A stretch of 64,000 nt of DNA, from NCBI RefSeq assembly GCF_000768705.1, contig NZ_AVPJ01000004.1, forward strand, positions 267,798 to 331,797, written 5' to 3'. Shown one piece after another: positions 27,405-37,918 of this stretch. Position numbers and translations under genes: made by a program. Each line of letters opens with the position of its first letter. Within the stretch, counting starts at the first letter, position 1. The notes beneath the pieces were generated by a model. It had not been told where the DNA came from, did no database searches, and saw only the letters and a list, made by a program, of their open reading frames with translations. The stretch comes from Knoellia sinensis KCTC 19936 (GTDB lineage Bacteria; Actinomycetota; Actinomycetes; Actinomycetales; Dermatophilaceae).

Positions 27405-27477
27405 CACTTTCAGAGAACGACGTCCATGTAGTTACATCAGCGCGCGACACCGCGCCGCCGGGCAGCAGGAGGTTGGC

Positions 27478-28053
27478 GTGAACGCCATCGAAGAGAACCC
27501 GAAGGGGCACGTGCCAGTCGCGGCGCAGGGCCTGCTGTTCACGGACGACTTGCCGGAGTTCGACGAGGAGACCGGCTACAGGGGCCCGACCGCGTGCAAG
27601 GCGGCTGGGATCACCTACCGGCAACTCGACTACTGGGCGCGTACGTCGCTCGTTGAGCCCTCCGTGCGTGGTGCTGCGGGCTCGGGCTCGCAGCGGTTGT
27701 ACGGATTCCGCGACATCCTCGCGCTCAAGATCGTGAAGCGGCTGCTCGACACGGGGGTGTCCCTCCAGCAGATCCGCGGGGCAGTCCAGGTCCTGCGCGA
27801 CCGTGGAGTTGATGACCTCGCGCAGATCACGCTCATGAGCGATGGCGCATCCGTCTACGAATGCACCTCCGACGAGGAGGTCATTGATCTGCTCCAGGGC
27901 GGACAGGGGGTGTTCGGGATCGCCGTGGGCAAGGTGTGGCGTGAGGTCGAGGGCGACCTCTCGCACCTGCCCAGCGAGCGACTCTCCGATGAGACGCCGG
28001 CGGCGCACCCCGGCGACGAGCTCAGTGCGCGTCGGGCAGCTCGACTCGCCTGA
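27478..28053 (+). CDS. MerR-family regulator (second copy, Rv1830-like)
   Basis: A 191-residue regulator. The MerR domain lies near residues 35-110 (YRGPTACKAAGITYRQLDYWARTSLVEPS, then RLYGFRDILALKIVKRLLDTGVSLQQI), followed by a compact C-terminal domain. GTG 27478 has AGGAGG six bases upstream. It has a strong own promoter flanked by palindromes and a strong terminator, so it is an independent unit. It precedes the glycine riboswitch, the same order as Rv1830-gcvB. Confidence 0.9.
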   Translation: MNAIEENPKGHVPVAAQGLLFTDDLPEFDEETGYRGPTACKAAGITYRQLDYWARTSLVEPSVRGAAGSGSQRLYGFRDILALKIVKRLLDTGVSLQQIRGAVQVLRDRGVDDLAQITLMSDGASVYECTSDEEVIDLLQGGQGVFGIAVGKVWREVEGDLSHLPSERLSDETPAAHPGDELSARRAARLA

Positions 28054-28069
28054 CCGCTTCGACCACATG

Positions 28070-28100
28070 ACGGCGCGCACCCAAGACGGGTGCGCGCCGT
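28070..28100 (+). terminator. Intrinsic terminator of the second merR gene
   Basis: A 13-bp perfect stem (28070-28082 with 28088-28100), loop AAGAC, followed by TTGTT. TACCCT at 28105-28110 directly after it may be the -10 element of the gcvP leader. Confidence 0.85.
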
Positions 28101-28122
28101 TTGTTACCCTGTCCGTGCCGCA

Positions 28123-28220
28123 AACACCGTGCGGGAGAGTCCCTGGTCCTTCACCGGAGCCGGGGCGCCGAAGGGGCAAACTCCCCGGAACCTCTCAGGC
28201 GCAAAGGACTGCACGGATCA
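28123..28220 (+). promoter_or_regulatory. Glycine riboswitch upstream of gcvP
   Basis: The leader has the conserved core of the glycine (gcvT-type) aptamer: GCGGGAGAG, GGCGCCGAAGGGGCAA, then ACCTCTCAGGCGCAAAGGAC. The closing P1 stem pairs CCGTGC (28128-28133) with GCACGG (28211-28216). Only one canonical aptamer is clear; the sequence after it (28217-28260) contains CCTCTGAG and may form the expression platform. Glycine binding would be expected to turn gcvP on. Confidence 0.92.
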
Positions 28221-28294
28221 GGCACCTCTGAGACGGCCCCGGCCGCGACAGAAGGGGAGGCCCGTGCCCACCCGTGCGCCAGGAGCCTCACCAC

Positions 28295-31183
28295 ATGACT
28301 GACACCACGTTGAACTCGCCCCAGCTGCCCGCCTTTGCCGGTCGCCACATTGGTCCGAGCGATGACGACATCGTCGAGATGCTCGCGACCATCGGTCGAT
28401 CGAGCATCGACGACCTGACGCACACAGCGATCCCCGCTGCAATTCGTGCCACGTCGACCATGTCCATCACGGCTGCGGATTCCGAGTCCGCCGTCGTTGC
28501 GGAACTGCGCACCCTGGCGGCGCGCAATCAGGTGCTCACATCGATGATTGGTCTGGGCTACTACGGGACGATCACCCCCGCGGTGATCCAGCGCAACGTC
28601 CTCGAGAACCCTGCTTGGTACACCGCCTACACCCCCTACCAGCCGGAGATCTCCCAAGGTCGCCTCGAGGCTCTCCTGAACTTCCAGACGGTGGTCAGCG
28701 ACCTCACGGGGCTGACCACCGCGGGTGCATCCCTGCTCGACGAGGCCACCGCCGCAGCCGAGGCAATGACCCTCATGCGCCGCTCGAGCAAGGCGGCCGC
28801 AGACGCGGTGCTTCTCGTCGATGAGGCGGTCTTCCCCCAGACCTTGGCGGTGATGCGGACCCGCGCGCTGCCCCTGGGCATCGAGATCGTGGTGACGGAC
28901 CTGTCCGACGTCACGTCGGGTGAGGAACTCGAGGTGGCAGCTGGGGGGCGCGCCGTCTTTGGCGTCCTCGTGCAGTACCCCGACCTGCATGGTCGTCTTC
29001 GCGACCACCGCGCCCTCGCGGACGCGGCACACGGGTCCGGCGCGCTCGTCACCGCGGCTGCCGACCTGATGGCCCTGACTCTGGCGACGGCACCGGGGGA
29101 GTGGGGCGCAGACATCGCCATCGGCACCACCCAGCGTTTTGGGGTGCCCATGGCCTTCGGCGGGCCGCATGCCGGGTACATGTCAGTCCGGCAAGGCCTT
29201 GAGCGCACGCTTCCGGGACGTCTGGTCGGGGTCTCCGTCGACGCGACCGGTGCGCCGGCCTACCGGCTTGCCCTCCAGACGCGGGAGCAGCACATCCGTC
29301 GCGAGAAGGCGACGTCCAACATCTGTACCGCTCAGGTCCTCTTGGCAGTCATGGCGAGCATGTATGCCGTGTACCACGGCCCACGCGGGCTGCGCGCGAT
29401 CGCCCTGAACATTCACGCGCATGCGACGAGCCTCGCGAACGCGCTGCGCGCAGGTGGTGTGGACGTCGAGGAACACGACCGCTTCGACACGCTCTCCGTG
29501 AAGGTGCCTGGGCGCGCGGCTGAGGTCACTGAGGCGGCCCTGGCTGAAGGCGTCAACGTCTGGCCTGCCGGCGACGACACAGTGCTCGTCTCTGTCGACG
29601 AGACGACCACTCTTGCCGACCTGGAGAAGGTCGCGCGTGCCTTTGGCGCAGACGCGCCGTCGAAGGTGCAGGTTGCCGAGCCGGCGTGGGGCGAGGCACT
29701 GCGCCGGACCTCCGAGTACCTCACGCACCCGGTGTTTTCGAGCCACCACAGCGAGACCGCGATGCTTCGCTACCTCCGCCGCCTCTCGGACCGAGACTTT
29801 GCTCTGGACCGGGGCATGATCCCGCTGGGGTCATGCACCATGAAGCTCAACGCGACGACCGAGATGCTCGCGATCACGTGGCCGGAGTTCGCGCACCTGC
29901 ACCCGTTCGCACCACTGGACCAGACCGTCGGGATCCGCACTCTCGTGGACCAACTCGAACAGTGGCTGTGCGACATCACTGGCTATGACGCAGTGTCCCT
30001 CCAGCCGAACGCCGGGTCGCAGGGTGAGTTCGCCGGGCTCCTCGCGATCGCGGCGTACCACCGCTCGCGCGGCGATGCCGAGCGCAACGTCTGCCTCATT
30101 CCGGCAAGCGCGCACGGCACCAACGCCGCCAGTGCGGTGATGGCCGGCATGAAGGTCGTCGTCGTCAAGACCGACGTCATCACCGGCAACGTGGACATGG
30201 ACGACCTCAAGGCAAAGGTCGAGGAACACCGTGACGATCTGGCCGCGATCATGGTCACGTACCCGTCGACCCATGGTGTCTTCGAGGACACCATCAGTGA
30301 CCTCTGCGCGATGGTTCACGATGCCGGTGGGCAGGTCTACGTCGACGGTGCCAACCTCAACGCCATGGTCGGGCTCGCTCAGCCGGGGCGCTTCGGTGCT
30401 GATGTCTCCCACCTGAACCTGCACAAGACGTTCTGCATCCCGCACGGTGGGGGTGGCCCCGGCGTGGGTCCGGTGGCGTGTCGCGAGCACCTCGCACCGT
30501 TCCTCCCGAATCACCCCCTCGATGTGGAGGCCGGCCCGGAGACGGGCGTCGGCCCGATCTCGGCAGCGCCCTACGGTTCCGCAGGCATCCTCCCGATCTC
30601 CTGGGCCTACGTCCGACTCATGGGAGCCGCTGGCCTGCGACGCGCCACGGAGGTCGCGGTCCTCAACGCCAACTACGTCGCCGCTCGGCTGCGCGATCAC
30701 TACCCGGTGCTCTACTCGGGTGAGGGAGGACTCGTCGCCCACGAGTGCATCCTCGATGTGCGTCCCCTCACGAAGGACACCGGCGTCACGGTCGACGACA
30801 TCGCCAAGCGCCTCATCGACTACGGGTTCCACGCCCCGACCATGTCCTTCCCCGTCGCTGGCACCCTCATGGTGGAGCCGACCGAAAGTGAGGACAAGGT
30901 CGAACTGGACCGCTTCTGCGACGCCATGATTGCGATCCGCGGCGAGATCACGGAAGCAGGGGCGTCGGGCAACGCTGCGACGAGTGTCCTCCGTGGGGCG
31001 CCTCACACGGCCGTCTCGTTGGCAGGGGAGTGGGACGTCGCCTACAGCCGCCAAGAGGCTGCCTTCCCCAAGGGTGTCGATCCGCTCGCGAAGTACTGGC
31101 CACCCGTGCGCCGCATCGATGGTGCCTACGGGGATCGCCACCTCGTGTGTTCGTGCCCGCCTCCAGAGGCGTTCGAGGACTGA
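28295..31183 (+). CDS. gcvP: Glycine dehydrogenase (aminomethyl-transferring), P protein
   Basis: Decarboxylates glycine and passes the aminomethyl group to lipoyl-GcvH. The 962-residue chain is the fused single-subunit form. N-terminal signature [17 protein letters not shown], then the two PLP-fold halves; the PLP lysine is in [20 protein letters not shown] near 712. ATG 28295 has AGGAG nine bases upstream; GTG 28274 is a weaker in-frame option. Expression is probably controlled by the riboswitch in its leader. No gcvT is in the window. Confidence 0.97.
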   Translation: MTDTTLNSPQLPAFAGRHIGPSDDDIVEMLATIGRSSIDDLTHTAIPAAIRATSTMSITAADSESAVVAELRTLAARNQVLTSMIGLGYYGTITPAVIQRNVLENPAWYTAYTPYQPEISQGRLEALLNFQTVVSDLTGLTTAGASLLDEATAAAEAMTLMRRSSKAAADAVLLVDEAVFPQTLAVMRTRALPLGIEIVVTDLSDVTSGEELEVAAGGRAVFGVLVQYPDLHGRLRDHRALADAAHGSGALVTAAADLMALTLATAPGEWGADIAIGTTQRFGVPMAFGGPHAGYMSVRQGLERTLPGRLVGVSVDATGAPAYRLALQTREQHIRREKATSNICTAQVLLAVMASMYAVYHGPRGLRAIALNIHAHATSLANALRAGGVDVEEHDRFDTLSVKVPGRAAEVTEAALAEGVNVWPAGDDTVLVSVDETTTLADLEKVARAFGADAPSKVQVAEPAWGEALRRTSEYLTHPVFSSHHSETAMLRYLRRLSDRDFALDRGMIPLGSCTMKLNATTEMLAITWPEFAHLHPFAPLDQTVGIRTLVDQLEQWLCDITGYDAVSLQPNAGSQGEFAGLLAIAAYHRSRGDAERNVCLIPASAHGTNAASAVMAGMKVVVVKTDVITGNVDMDDLKAKVEEHRDDLAAIMVTYPSTHGVFEDTISDLCAMVHDAGGQVYVDGANLNAMVGLAQPGRFGADVSHLNLHKTFCIPHGGGGPGVGPVACREHLAPFLPNHPLDVEAGPETGVGPISAAPYGSAGILPISWAYVRLMGAAGLRRATEVAVLNANYVAARLRDHYPVLYSGEGGLVAHECILDVRPLTKDTGVTVDDIAKRLIDYGFHAPTMSFPVAGTLMVEPTESEDKVELDRFCDAMIAIRGEITEAGASGNAATSVLRGAPHTAVSLAGEWDVAYSRQEAAFPKGVDPLAKYWPPVRRIDGAYGDRHLVCSCPPPEAFED

Positions 31184-31210
31184 TTCGAGCGCGGCCGTAT
31201 GCCGTGGGGT

Positions 31211-31240
31211 CGCCGCGTGAGCCTCTCGGCTCACGCGGCG
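31211..31240. terminator. Bidirectional terminator, gcvP / sbcC
   Basis: A 13-bp perfect stem (31211-31223 with 31228-31240) and loop TCTC lies between convergent genes; its right arm includes the sbcC stop codon. Confidence 0.8.
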
Positions 31241-34200
31241 CTCTCGACTCCCGGTCCCGAGATCGAGACGGTGCTGCCGCTGGCGGTCTTGCGCACGAGC
31301 AACTGGCTGGTGATCCGGCTCCGGAGCTCGCCGACGTGGGAGACGACGCCGACCGCACGCCCGCCTTCGCGGAGCGAGTCGAGCACGGAAATGACCTGCT
31401 CGAGGCTCTCGTCGTCCAGGGTGCCGAACCCTTCGTCGACGAAGAGTGTGCCGAGGTCGAACCCGCCGGACTCTTCCCGGACGGCGTCGGCCAGTCCGAG
31501 GGCGAGGGCCAACGACGCCATGAACGCCTCGCCTCCGGACAAGGTCGAGGTCTCCCGGCTCACGCCGGTCCACTGGTCCAGGACCCGAAGACCCAGGCCG
31601 CTACGGGCTCCGCGGGCCGCCAACCGGTCCGAGTGTTCCAGCGTGTAGCGCCCATCGCCCATGATCCGCAGCCGTTCATTGGCCAGCCGGGCCACCTTGT
31701 CGAGGCGAGATGCCAGCACATAGGACGTGAGGCGCATCCGCAGGGTGTTGTTGACCCCACCTCCGGTGAACGCGTCAGCGAGATCCTTGATGCGGTGGTG
31801 GCGCACCAGCGCAGGTCCGGCTGCGTCGAGCCCTTTGAGGAGGCTCGTCCGGACGGTCACGAAGGACTTGCGCGCCGTAGCAGCCTCAGTCTGGGCCGCC
31901 TGAGCAGTGAGTACCGCCGCACGTGCTCGAGCCGCGTCCGCCGTCGCTTCGTGCACATCTGGCTCCTCCGCCGCCTCGGCAGCGAGCACTTCGGGGTCAT
32001 CGAGGACGGATTGGGCGGCAGCACGAGCCCGGTCGTGTCCCTGAATGCGGTCGCGCAGCCTGTCGAGCTCGTTCGGCATCATCAGGGCGTGCGTGACACC
32101 GTCGATGGAGTCGAAACCTGCCTCGTGTGCGGCCGACTGGGCATCCGCGCGCACATCGTGGAGCCGCGTCTCGGCGACCTCATGGTCGTGCGAAGCGTTC
32201 CGCCATGCCTCCACCAGGCGGATCACCTGACTGTGAGTCGCGGTGATCTCTCGAACCATCGCCACGTCGTCGGCGCTCAGCGTCAGGGTGCGGCCGGTGG
32301 ATGGAGGACTGCCAGGGGCGCACGGGCACGACTCATGGGACTTCAGGAGGTCGGCCAGCGCGGTTGCCTCATGGCAGTCGGCTGACCGCTCCTGGCCAGA
32401 GATGGTTCTCGCTTGTGCGAGGTCGCGTTCCGCGGCAACGACCGACTCATCCACCCGCGCGAGCCGTGCACGCGCGGAATCGAGTGACTGCTGGCTCGCC
32501 TGAAGGCGGGCTGCGCGGTCGGAGATCAGCGCGAGATCGCGCTGGGCCGTCTCGGCGGCTTCGGCCAGGGACGTGAGGGCGATCTCCTGGACGGAGGCCA
32601 CGTCAAGCACCTGCAGTGCGTGCTCGAGTCGGGCCTGCGCAGCGGTGGCGCGCGCATCAGCGTCCTGATGAGCCTGCACGAGGGCAGCGTGCACGCGCCG
32701 GGCTTCGTCGAGTTCCGCACCCGACACACGATCACGGGATGTCGTGGGCTCGGGGTGATCGTCCGAGCCACACACTGGACATGGCTCGTCATCGAGGAGG
32801 CCCTCGGCGAGCTCGGCTGCCATCTGGGACAGACGCCGTGCGAGCAGATCCTGTTCGTGATCACGAGCATCCTGCGCGGCCGTTCGTGTCTCGGCGGCAG
32901 CCCGCCTCAGAGCATCGAGCTTGATGGCGTCGTCCACGGTGCGCCGGGCCAGCTCATGCCTATCCCGAGCAGCCGCGGCCAGAACAGTTGCTCCTTCCCG
33001 CGAGGCCACGGCGTCCGCCGAATCACCGACCATGGCCTCCGCCGACGTCACCGCGAGGGCCGCGGAGGCTCGGTCGGCGTCCGCGCGCCCGAGGACCCTC
33101 GTGGCCTTCTCGATCAGGGCGATGAGTTCCTCGGTCCTGCGCTCCCGATGGAGCCGGGACTCTGACAGCCGACCCGCCTCGCGCAGCGCGTCATCGTGAC
33201 CGTGCATCGCCGCGAGTGCGTCTTGGGGCCGGCCGAAGAGCGTGCCCGCTTCCTCCGGGTGACTTGGGGAGCCGATGGCCCCGTCAGTCGCGGCGGAGAA
33301 GATGTCGACGAGGCGACTCACCGAGTCCATGGCGACGTCGAGTGCCTGGCGCGCGCCCTGGAGAGTGACCTCCTCGCGCTGAATGGTGGCAAGGTGCCCG
33401 CGCAAGGAGACCGCGCGTTGCCCCGCGTCCAGGCGGGCGCGATCCGCGATCAGCTCCTCGGCGGACGCATCGAGATCGGCGAGGGTGCGCCGAGCCGTAG
33501 TGGCACGCTGACGCAGAGCTGTGACGGCTCGTGCCTGCTCGGCGCGCTCGGCAGTGGCGCCTTCCACCGCAATGGCGGCATCGAGGGCAACCATCATCTG
33601 GGAGAGGTGCTGGTCAAGATCGGCACCGACGGACTCAAGGTGAGCCCGGATACCCTCCGGTGACGCTGGGTCGACCGCGAGCTCATCCGCAGCAGGACGG
33701 TCCGGCGCTGGAGCGTTGGTGCTCGTCCCGGCGTGTGGGCCTCCGGCGGTATCCACCGGAGGCGAACCGGAACTCACCCCACTGGCGGCAAGCACGTCCC
33801 CGAGCCGGGCCAGGTCGGTGTCGATTCCGGCGCGCAGGGCACCGACCGCGGCCTCGCTCTCGCGCCGTTGCTCGACGAGCCAGGCCTCGATGTCGGCGAA
33901 TCTGCTGATGTCGAAGAGCTTCTCGAGCAGGGCTCGCCGATCCTCGTCCTTGGCGGTGAGGAAGGCTGCAAACTCGCCTTGGGGCAGCATGGCAACCTTG
34001 GCGAACTGCTCCTTGCCCATGCCGATGACGTCGTGGAGAACCTCCGCAGTCTCATCGTTGCGGGTCGACACCACTGCCCACTCAACGCCCCGGAGCTCCG
34101 ACAGGGTCACTGTGGCAGGGGCATCGACCGTCCCCACGCCGCGCTTCTTGGGCCGCGCGTGCTGGGGGGAGCGATGCAGTCTGAATCGCCTTGTGCCAGA

Positions 34201-34449
34201 AGTGAACTCGAGCTCGATAGAGGGCGTCGCTGTGGGCGCCGCGTGGTCACTGACGATGCCACGCCGGTCCCGAAGGCCCGGGACGTCGGCAAAGAGGGCG
34301 AAGCAGATCGCGTCGAGCAGGCTGGTCTTGCCCGCCCCGGTGGGCCCGTGGATGAGGAAGAGCCCCTGAGCCGTGAGTGCATCGAAGTCGACCACCACTT
34401 CGTCGGGGAAGGGACCGAACGCAGTGGCGACCAAGCGGTGAATCCTCAT
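31231..34449 (-). CDS. sbcC: Exonuclease subunit SbcC (Rad50-like ATPase)
   Basis: ATPase subunit of the SbcCD nuclease that opens DNA hairpins and processes breaks. The 1072-residue chain starts with FGPFPDEVVVDF and the Walker A IHGPTGAGKTSLLDAI near 34-50. Long coiled coils flank a zinc hook CPVCGSDDH near 563. The signature TLSGGEAFMASLALALGLADA and Walker B GTLFVDEGFGTLDDE are near 985-1020. The start ATG overlaps the sbcD stop (ATGA). Confidence 0.95.
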   Translation of the reverse strand: MRIHRLVATAFGPFPDEVVVDFDALTAQGLFLIHGPTGAGKTSLLDAICFALFADVPGLRDRRGIVSDHAAPTATPSIELEFTSGTRRFRLHRSPQHARPKKRGVGTVDAPATVTLSELRGVEWAVVSTRNDETAEVLHDVIGMGKEQFAKVAMLPQGEFAAFLTAKDEDRRALLEKLFDISRFADIEAWLVEQRRESEAAVGALRAGIDTDLARLGDVLAASGVSSGSPPVDTAGGPHAGTSTNAPAPDRPAADELAVDPASPEGIRAHLESVGADLDQHLSQMMVALDAAIAVEGATAERAEQARAVTALRQRATTARRTLADLDASAEELIADRARLDAGQRAVSLRGHLATIQREEVTLQGARQALDVAMDSVSRLVDIFSAATDGAIGSPSHPEEAGTLFGRPQDALAAMHGHDDALREAGRLSESRLHRERRTEELIALIEKATRVLGRADADRASAALAVTSAEAMVGDSADAVASREGATVLAAAARDRHELARRTVDDAIKLDALRRAAAETRTAAQDARDHEQDLLARRLSQMAAELAEGLLDDEPCPVCGSDDHPEPTTSRDRVSGAELDEARRVHAALVQAHQDADARATAAQARLEHALQVLDVASVQEIALTSLAEAAETAQRDLALISDRAARLQASQQSLDSARARLARVDESVVAAERDLAQARTISGQERSADCHEATALADLLKSHESCPCAPGSPPSTGRTLTLSADDVAMVREITATHSQVIRLVEAWRNASHDHEVAETRLHDVRADAQSAAHEAGFDSIDGVTHALMMPNELDRLRDRIQGHDRARAAAQSVLDDPEVLAAEAAEEPDVHEATADAARARAAVLTAQAAQTEAATARKSFVTVRTSLLKGLDAAGPALVRHHRIKDLADAFTGGGVNNTLRMRLTSYVLASRLDKVARLANERLRIMGDGRYTLEHSDRLAARGARSGLGLRVLDQWTGVSRETSTLSGGEAFMASLALALGLADAVREESGGFDLGTLFVDEGFGTLDDESLEQVISVLDSLREGGRAVGVVSHVGELRSRITSQLLVRKTASGSTVSISGPGVESAA

Positions 34450-35624
34450 GCTGCCCCGGAGGTGTGACGAGACGAGGCCTCGCCCTCGCCCGCTGTGGCG
34501 TTGCGCCGCAGGCGTGCACCCTCGACTGCCTCACCGAGGAGACCACGCTCGCCGGCGTCGGGACCGTGGCCACCGCGCACATGCGTGAGGAAGTCGCAGC
34601 ACACGTCAAGGTCGGATCGCTCCGTGAGCGACGCGGCATACGCACTCATCGTCGTGACCGAGCCACTCGGCGCGAAGCGGAGATCGAGTGTGTAGGGGAA
34701 GCGGGCACGCAAGCGCTCCATGGCGCCCAGCGGCCTGATCGGGTCGGTCAGCGTCACTTGGCACCACGCTGACTCGGCGTCTGAGTGCCGGCGGTCCGTG
34801 AGCAGCTCGTCGAGGGTCCCTCGCAACAGTGCGAGCGGCCTCTCGACGGGGGCTGCCACGAAGTCCACGTTCGGGGAGGCGTCAGAGAGATCGACGATCC
34901 AGGAGCCCTTGACGTGGGACGCCTCACTGAAGGACATGGCTACAGGAGACCCGGAGTAGCGCACGCCCTCTGCCACTTGCTGACGACCGTGGAGATGCCC
35001 CAGCGCCACGTAGTCGACGCCGTCGAAGACGTCGGGAGGAACGGCTGCCACGCCTCCCACGGCGATGTCACGCTCGGAGTCGCTGGTGGCACCACCGGTG
35101 ACGAAGGCGTGCGCCATGACCACGGACTTGGCGGCTGAGCCGGCGCCGAGGGCGTCACGAACTCGACCCATGGCTGCCCGCAGCACCCCCGCATGGGTGC
35201 GCTCGGACGAGCCGAGCGACCCGGCCGACAGCGACGGCTCGAGGTACGGAAGGGGGTGGATCGCGACACCCGACACCCAGACCGGGCGGCCGATGTCGTC
35301 CAGGTTGGTCCGAATGTGGAGCCCAGACTTCTCGAGCAGCCGGGCAGCGAACCCCAATCGGATGGCGGAGTCGTGGTTGCCGCTGGACAGCACCACGGCT
35401 GCTCCCGCGTCGATGAGCCGTTCGACTGCGTCGGACAGCATGGCCACGGTGTCTGGCGCGGGGAGGGCCCGGTCGTAGACATCGCCGGCCACGAGCACGG
35501 CATCGATCGACTCGGACCGCACGACCTCGACGAGATGGTCGAGGTAGGCCGATTGCGCACTCTGGAGACCCACCTGGTGGAAGGCCCGGCCCAGATGCCA
35601 GTCGGACGTGTGGATCATGCGCAC
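34446..35624 (-). CDS. sbcD: Exonuclease subunit SbcD (Mre11-like nuclease)
   Basis: Metallophosphoesterase subunit of SbcCD. The 392-residue protein shows the phosphoesterase motifs MIHTSDWHLGR, GDVYDRALP, SSGNHDSAIR, HAF and ALGHLHGRQ in order. GTG 35624 is preferred over ATG 35618 because a -10 TAGCCT lies 7 bases before it, giving a leaderless message. It is coupled to sbcC. Confidence 0.94.
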   Translation of the reverse strand: MRMIHTSDWHLGRAFHQVGLQSAQSAYLDHLVEVVRSESIDAVLVAGDVYDRALPAPDTVAMLSDAVERLIDAGAAVVLSSGNHDSAIRLGFAARLLEKSGLHIRTNLDDIGRPVWVSGVAIHPLPYLEPSLSAGSLGSSERTHAGVLRAAMGRVRDALGAGSAAKSVVMAHAFVTGGATSDSERDIAVGGVAAVPPDVFDGVDYVALGHLHGRQQVAEGVRYSGSPVAMSFSEASHVKGSWIVDLSDASPNVDFVAAPVERPLALLRGTLDELLTDRRHSDAESAWCQVTLTDPIRPLGAMERLRARFPYTLDLRFAPSGSVTTMSAYAASLTERSDLDVCCDFLTHVRGGHGPDAGERGLLGEAVEGARLRRNATAGEGEASSRHTSGAA

Positions 35625-35631
35625 GTCACCG

Positions 35632-35637
35632 AGGCTA
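35632..35637 (-). promoter_or_regulatory. -10 element TAGCCT for leaderless sbcDC mRNA
   Basis: Minus-strand TAGCCT is 7 bases from GTG 35624. Confidence 0.5.
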
Positions 35638-35776
35638 GGCGCGGCCACCGACAGGGGCGGTGACCGAAACGCGAAATGTCGCACGTTCCCATCGCGTGCT
35701 GCACGCAGGGGTGATTGAGTTGGCCACGAGCACGTAGGACGAACCGAGCCGACTGAACCGACGAGAGCCGGAGGTG

Positions 35777-37264
35777 ATGGGCGTGGGTACCGAGGTCAGC
35801 GCACAGAGCTACACGCGCGAGGAGCGCCAGCGGTATCGAGAGAAGGTGCGACAGAACCTCGACGTCTTCGAACGGATGCTCAACAAGGATTCGTTCGAGT
35901 TCGAACGGCCGTTGACCGGCCTCGAGATCGAGCTCAACCTCGTCAACGGCGACTATGACCCGCATTTCGCCAACGCGGAGGTGCTGCACGCGATCGCCGA
36001 CCCCGGCTACCAGACCGAGCTCGCGCAATACAACATCGAGCTCAATGTCCCGCCCAGGCCGCTCCCGGGAGACTCGGCACTCGAGCTCGAGGTGGACCTG
36101 CGGCAGTCCCTCAACGACGCCGATGCCAAGGCTCGCGAGGTGGGCTCCCGCCTGGTGGCCATCGGCATCCTGCCGACGATCATGCCGGAGCACTACGAGG
36201 GAGAGTGGATCAGCGACAACAACCGCTACACCGCCCTCAACGACTCCATCTTCGTCGCGCGCGGCGAGGACATCTACCTCGATATCAGTGGCCCCCACGG
36301 GGAACGGGTCGCGACGTACTGCGACTCGATCGCGCCGGAGTCCGCCTGTACGAGCGTCCAGTTGCACCTCCAGGTCACGCCTGGCGACTTCGCCGACTAC
36401 TGGAATGCAGCCCAGGCCCTCTCACCCATCCAGGTCGCCGTCGCCGCCAACTCTCCGTTCTTCTTCGGCCAGCGCCTCCACGCCGAGACCCGGATCGAGC
36501 TGTTCAAGCAGGCGACCGACACTCGACCGATCGAACTCAAGAATCAAGGCGTCCGGCCTCGTGTCTTCTTTGGAGAGCGCTGGATCACGAGCATCTTCGA
36601 CCTGTTCGAGGAGAATTCGCTCTACTTCCCGGCACTGCTTGCCGAGACCACGGACGAGGACCCAATGGCGAGGCTGGACGCGGGCCAAGCCCCGGACCTT
36701 GCCGAGTTGCGTCTGCACAACGGCACGGTCTATCGCTGGAACCGCCCGATCTACGACATCGTCAAGGGACGTCCCCACCTCCGGGTCGAGAACCGCGTCC
36801 TCCCGGCTGGGCCGACGATCGCCGACACCCTGGCCAACGCTGCGTTCTACTACGGCGCGGTCCGTCGGCTCGCCGAAACCGATCGACCCGTATGGACCAA
36901 GATGAGCTTCGCGGCCTGCGAGGAGAACTTTCACCGCGGCGCCCGCGACGGGATCGAGGCACGGCTCTATTGGCCGGGCTTCGGAGAACTTGGCGTTGAC
37001 GAGCTCGTCCTCCGGCATCTGCTGCCCCTGGCCCACCAGGGACTGGAGTCCTGGGGGGTTTCCCAGGCGGTCCGCGACCGATTCCTGGGGATCATCGAGG
37101 CGCGCTGCCAAGCCGGCGTCAACGGCGCCACCTGGCAGACCGAGGCGGTGCGACGATTCGAGGCCAAGGGAGCCGACCGTCGGCTGGCGCTGCACCAGAT
37201 GCTCGAGATGTATGCCGAACACATGGGCAGCAACGAGCCGGTGCACACCTGGCCGCTGCCCTGA
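35777..37264 (+). CDS. Glutamate-cysteine ligase family (GCS2-like) protein
   Basis: A 495-residue ATP-dependent ligase of the glutamate-cysteine ligase 2 group. Visible are GLEIELNLV near 47, the NIELNVPP strand near 85, and RVENRVLPAGPT near 338, all part of the ATP/metal-binding fold. The family adds glutamate to an amine or thiol; the acceptor here is unknown. The start is uncertain: ATG 35777 is given, but GTG 35783 has a better distance from the GGAGG at 35770-35774. Confidence 0.82.
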   Translation: MGVGTEVSAQSYTREERQRYREKVRQNLDVFERMLNKDSFEFERPLTGLEIELNLVNGDYDPHFANAEVLHAIADPGYQTELAQYNIELNVPPRPLPGDSALELEVDLRQSLNDADAKAREVGSRLVAIGILPTIMPEHYEGEWISDNNRYTALNDSIFVARGEDIYLDISGPHGERVATYCDSIAPESACTSVQLHLQVTPGDFADYWNAAQALSPIQVAVAANSPFFFGQRLHAETRIELFKQATDTRPIELKNQGVRPRVFFGERWITSIFDLFEENSLYFPALLAETTDEDPMARLDAGQAPDLAELRLHNGTVYRWNRPIYDIVKGRPHLRVENRVLPAGPTIADTLANAAFYYGAVRRLAETDRPVWTKMSFAACEENFHRGARDGIEARLYWPGFGELGVDELVLRHLLPLAHQGLESWGVSQAVRDRFLGIIEARCQAGVNGATWQTEAVRRFEAKGADRRLALHQMLEMYAEHMGSNEPVHTWPLP

Positions 37265-37271
37265 GCCGGCA

Positions 37272-37287
37272 CTGAGGCGGGCCTCAG
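37272..37287. terminator. Short hairpin between convergent genes
   Basis: CTGAGG, loop CGGG, CCTCAG, between the GCS2-like gene and the phosphatase; stem of only 6 pairs and no T run. Confidence 0.4.
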
Positions 37288-37892
37288 CCGAGGCTGTTCC
37301 AGAGCTTGATGGCAGGTTGTTCGCGTTCGTACTCCAACACGCTCACGGAACCGGCGTCGAGAAGCACCTTGGCTGCGAACCGTGATTGCTCCCGCAGGAA
37401 CACGGTGGCGAGGATGCGCAGGGCGTGCCCATGCCCGAAGAGCAACACATCCCGCGTGGCCAGCACCGGCCAGGCCCGGAGCAGGATGCGTGAGGCTCGC
37501 GCGGCGACCTCCTCGACCGTCTCGCCCGGAGTCGCGCCCGGGACGACACCGTGCTCGAACGCGGCCCAGTCGTAGCCCAGTTCGGCACGGATCTCCTTCG
37601 TCGTCCGCCCCTCGTAGCCACCGTAGTCCCACTCGACGAGGTTGGGATCGACCTCGGCAGAACCGAATCCGGCGATTTCAGCAGTTCGGCGCGCCCGCCG
37701 CATCGGCGACGTGAGAACGAGACCGAAGTCGAATTCTGCGAGGCGGGTGGGGAGCGTGGCTGCGTCGGCCTCGCCCTGCGGCGTCAGTGGGATGTCCGTC
37801 GTTCCGGTGTGCTGACCTGATTCGCTCCACTCGGTCTTGCCGTGACGGACAAGGACGATGCGGCCTTCGGGGACAGCGGGTGCGCCAGTCAT
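37284..37892 (-). CDS. Histidine phosphatase (phosphoglycerate mutase-like) family protein
   Basis: A 202-residue phosphatase. The catalytic RHG motif is in LVRHGKTEWS near residue 16, arginine follows in SPMRRARRTAE, and the second histidine in GHGHALRIL near 151. Substrate unknown; the fold covers phosphoglycerate mutases, acid phosphatases and cofactor phosphatases. ATG 37892 is chosen; GTG 37901 is possible. It diverges from the DUF1697 gene with 26 bases between start codons. Confidence 0.88.
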   Translation of the reverse strand: MTGAPAVPEGRIVLVRHGKTEWSESGQHTGTTDIPLTPQGEADAATLPTRLAEFDFGLVLTSPMRRARRTAEIAGFGSAEVDPNLVEWDYGGYEGRTTKEIRAELGYDWAAFEHGVVPGATPGETVEEVAARASRILLRAWPVLATRDVLLFGHGHALRILATVFLREQSRFAAKVLLDAGSVSVLEYEREQPAIKLWNSLG

Positions 37893-37918
37893 GAACGTCA
37901 CTCTGGCAGGATCCCTGT

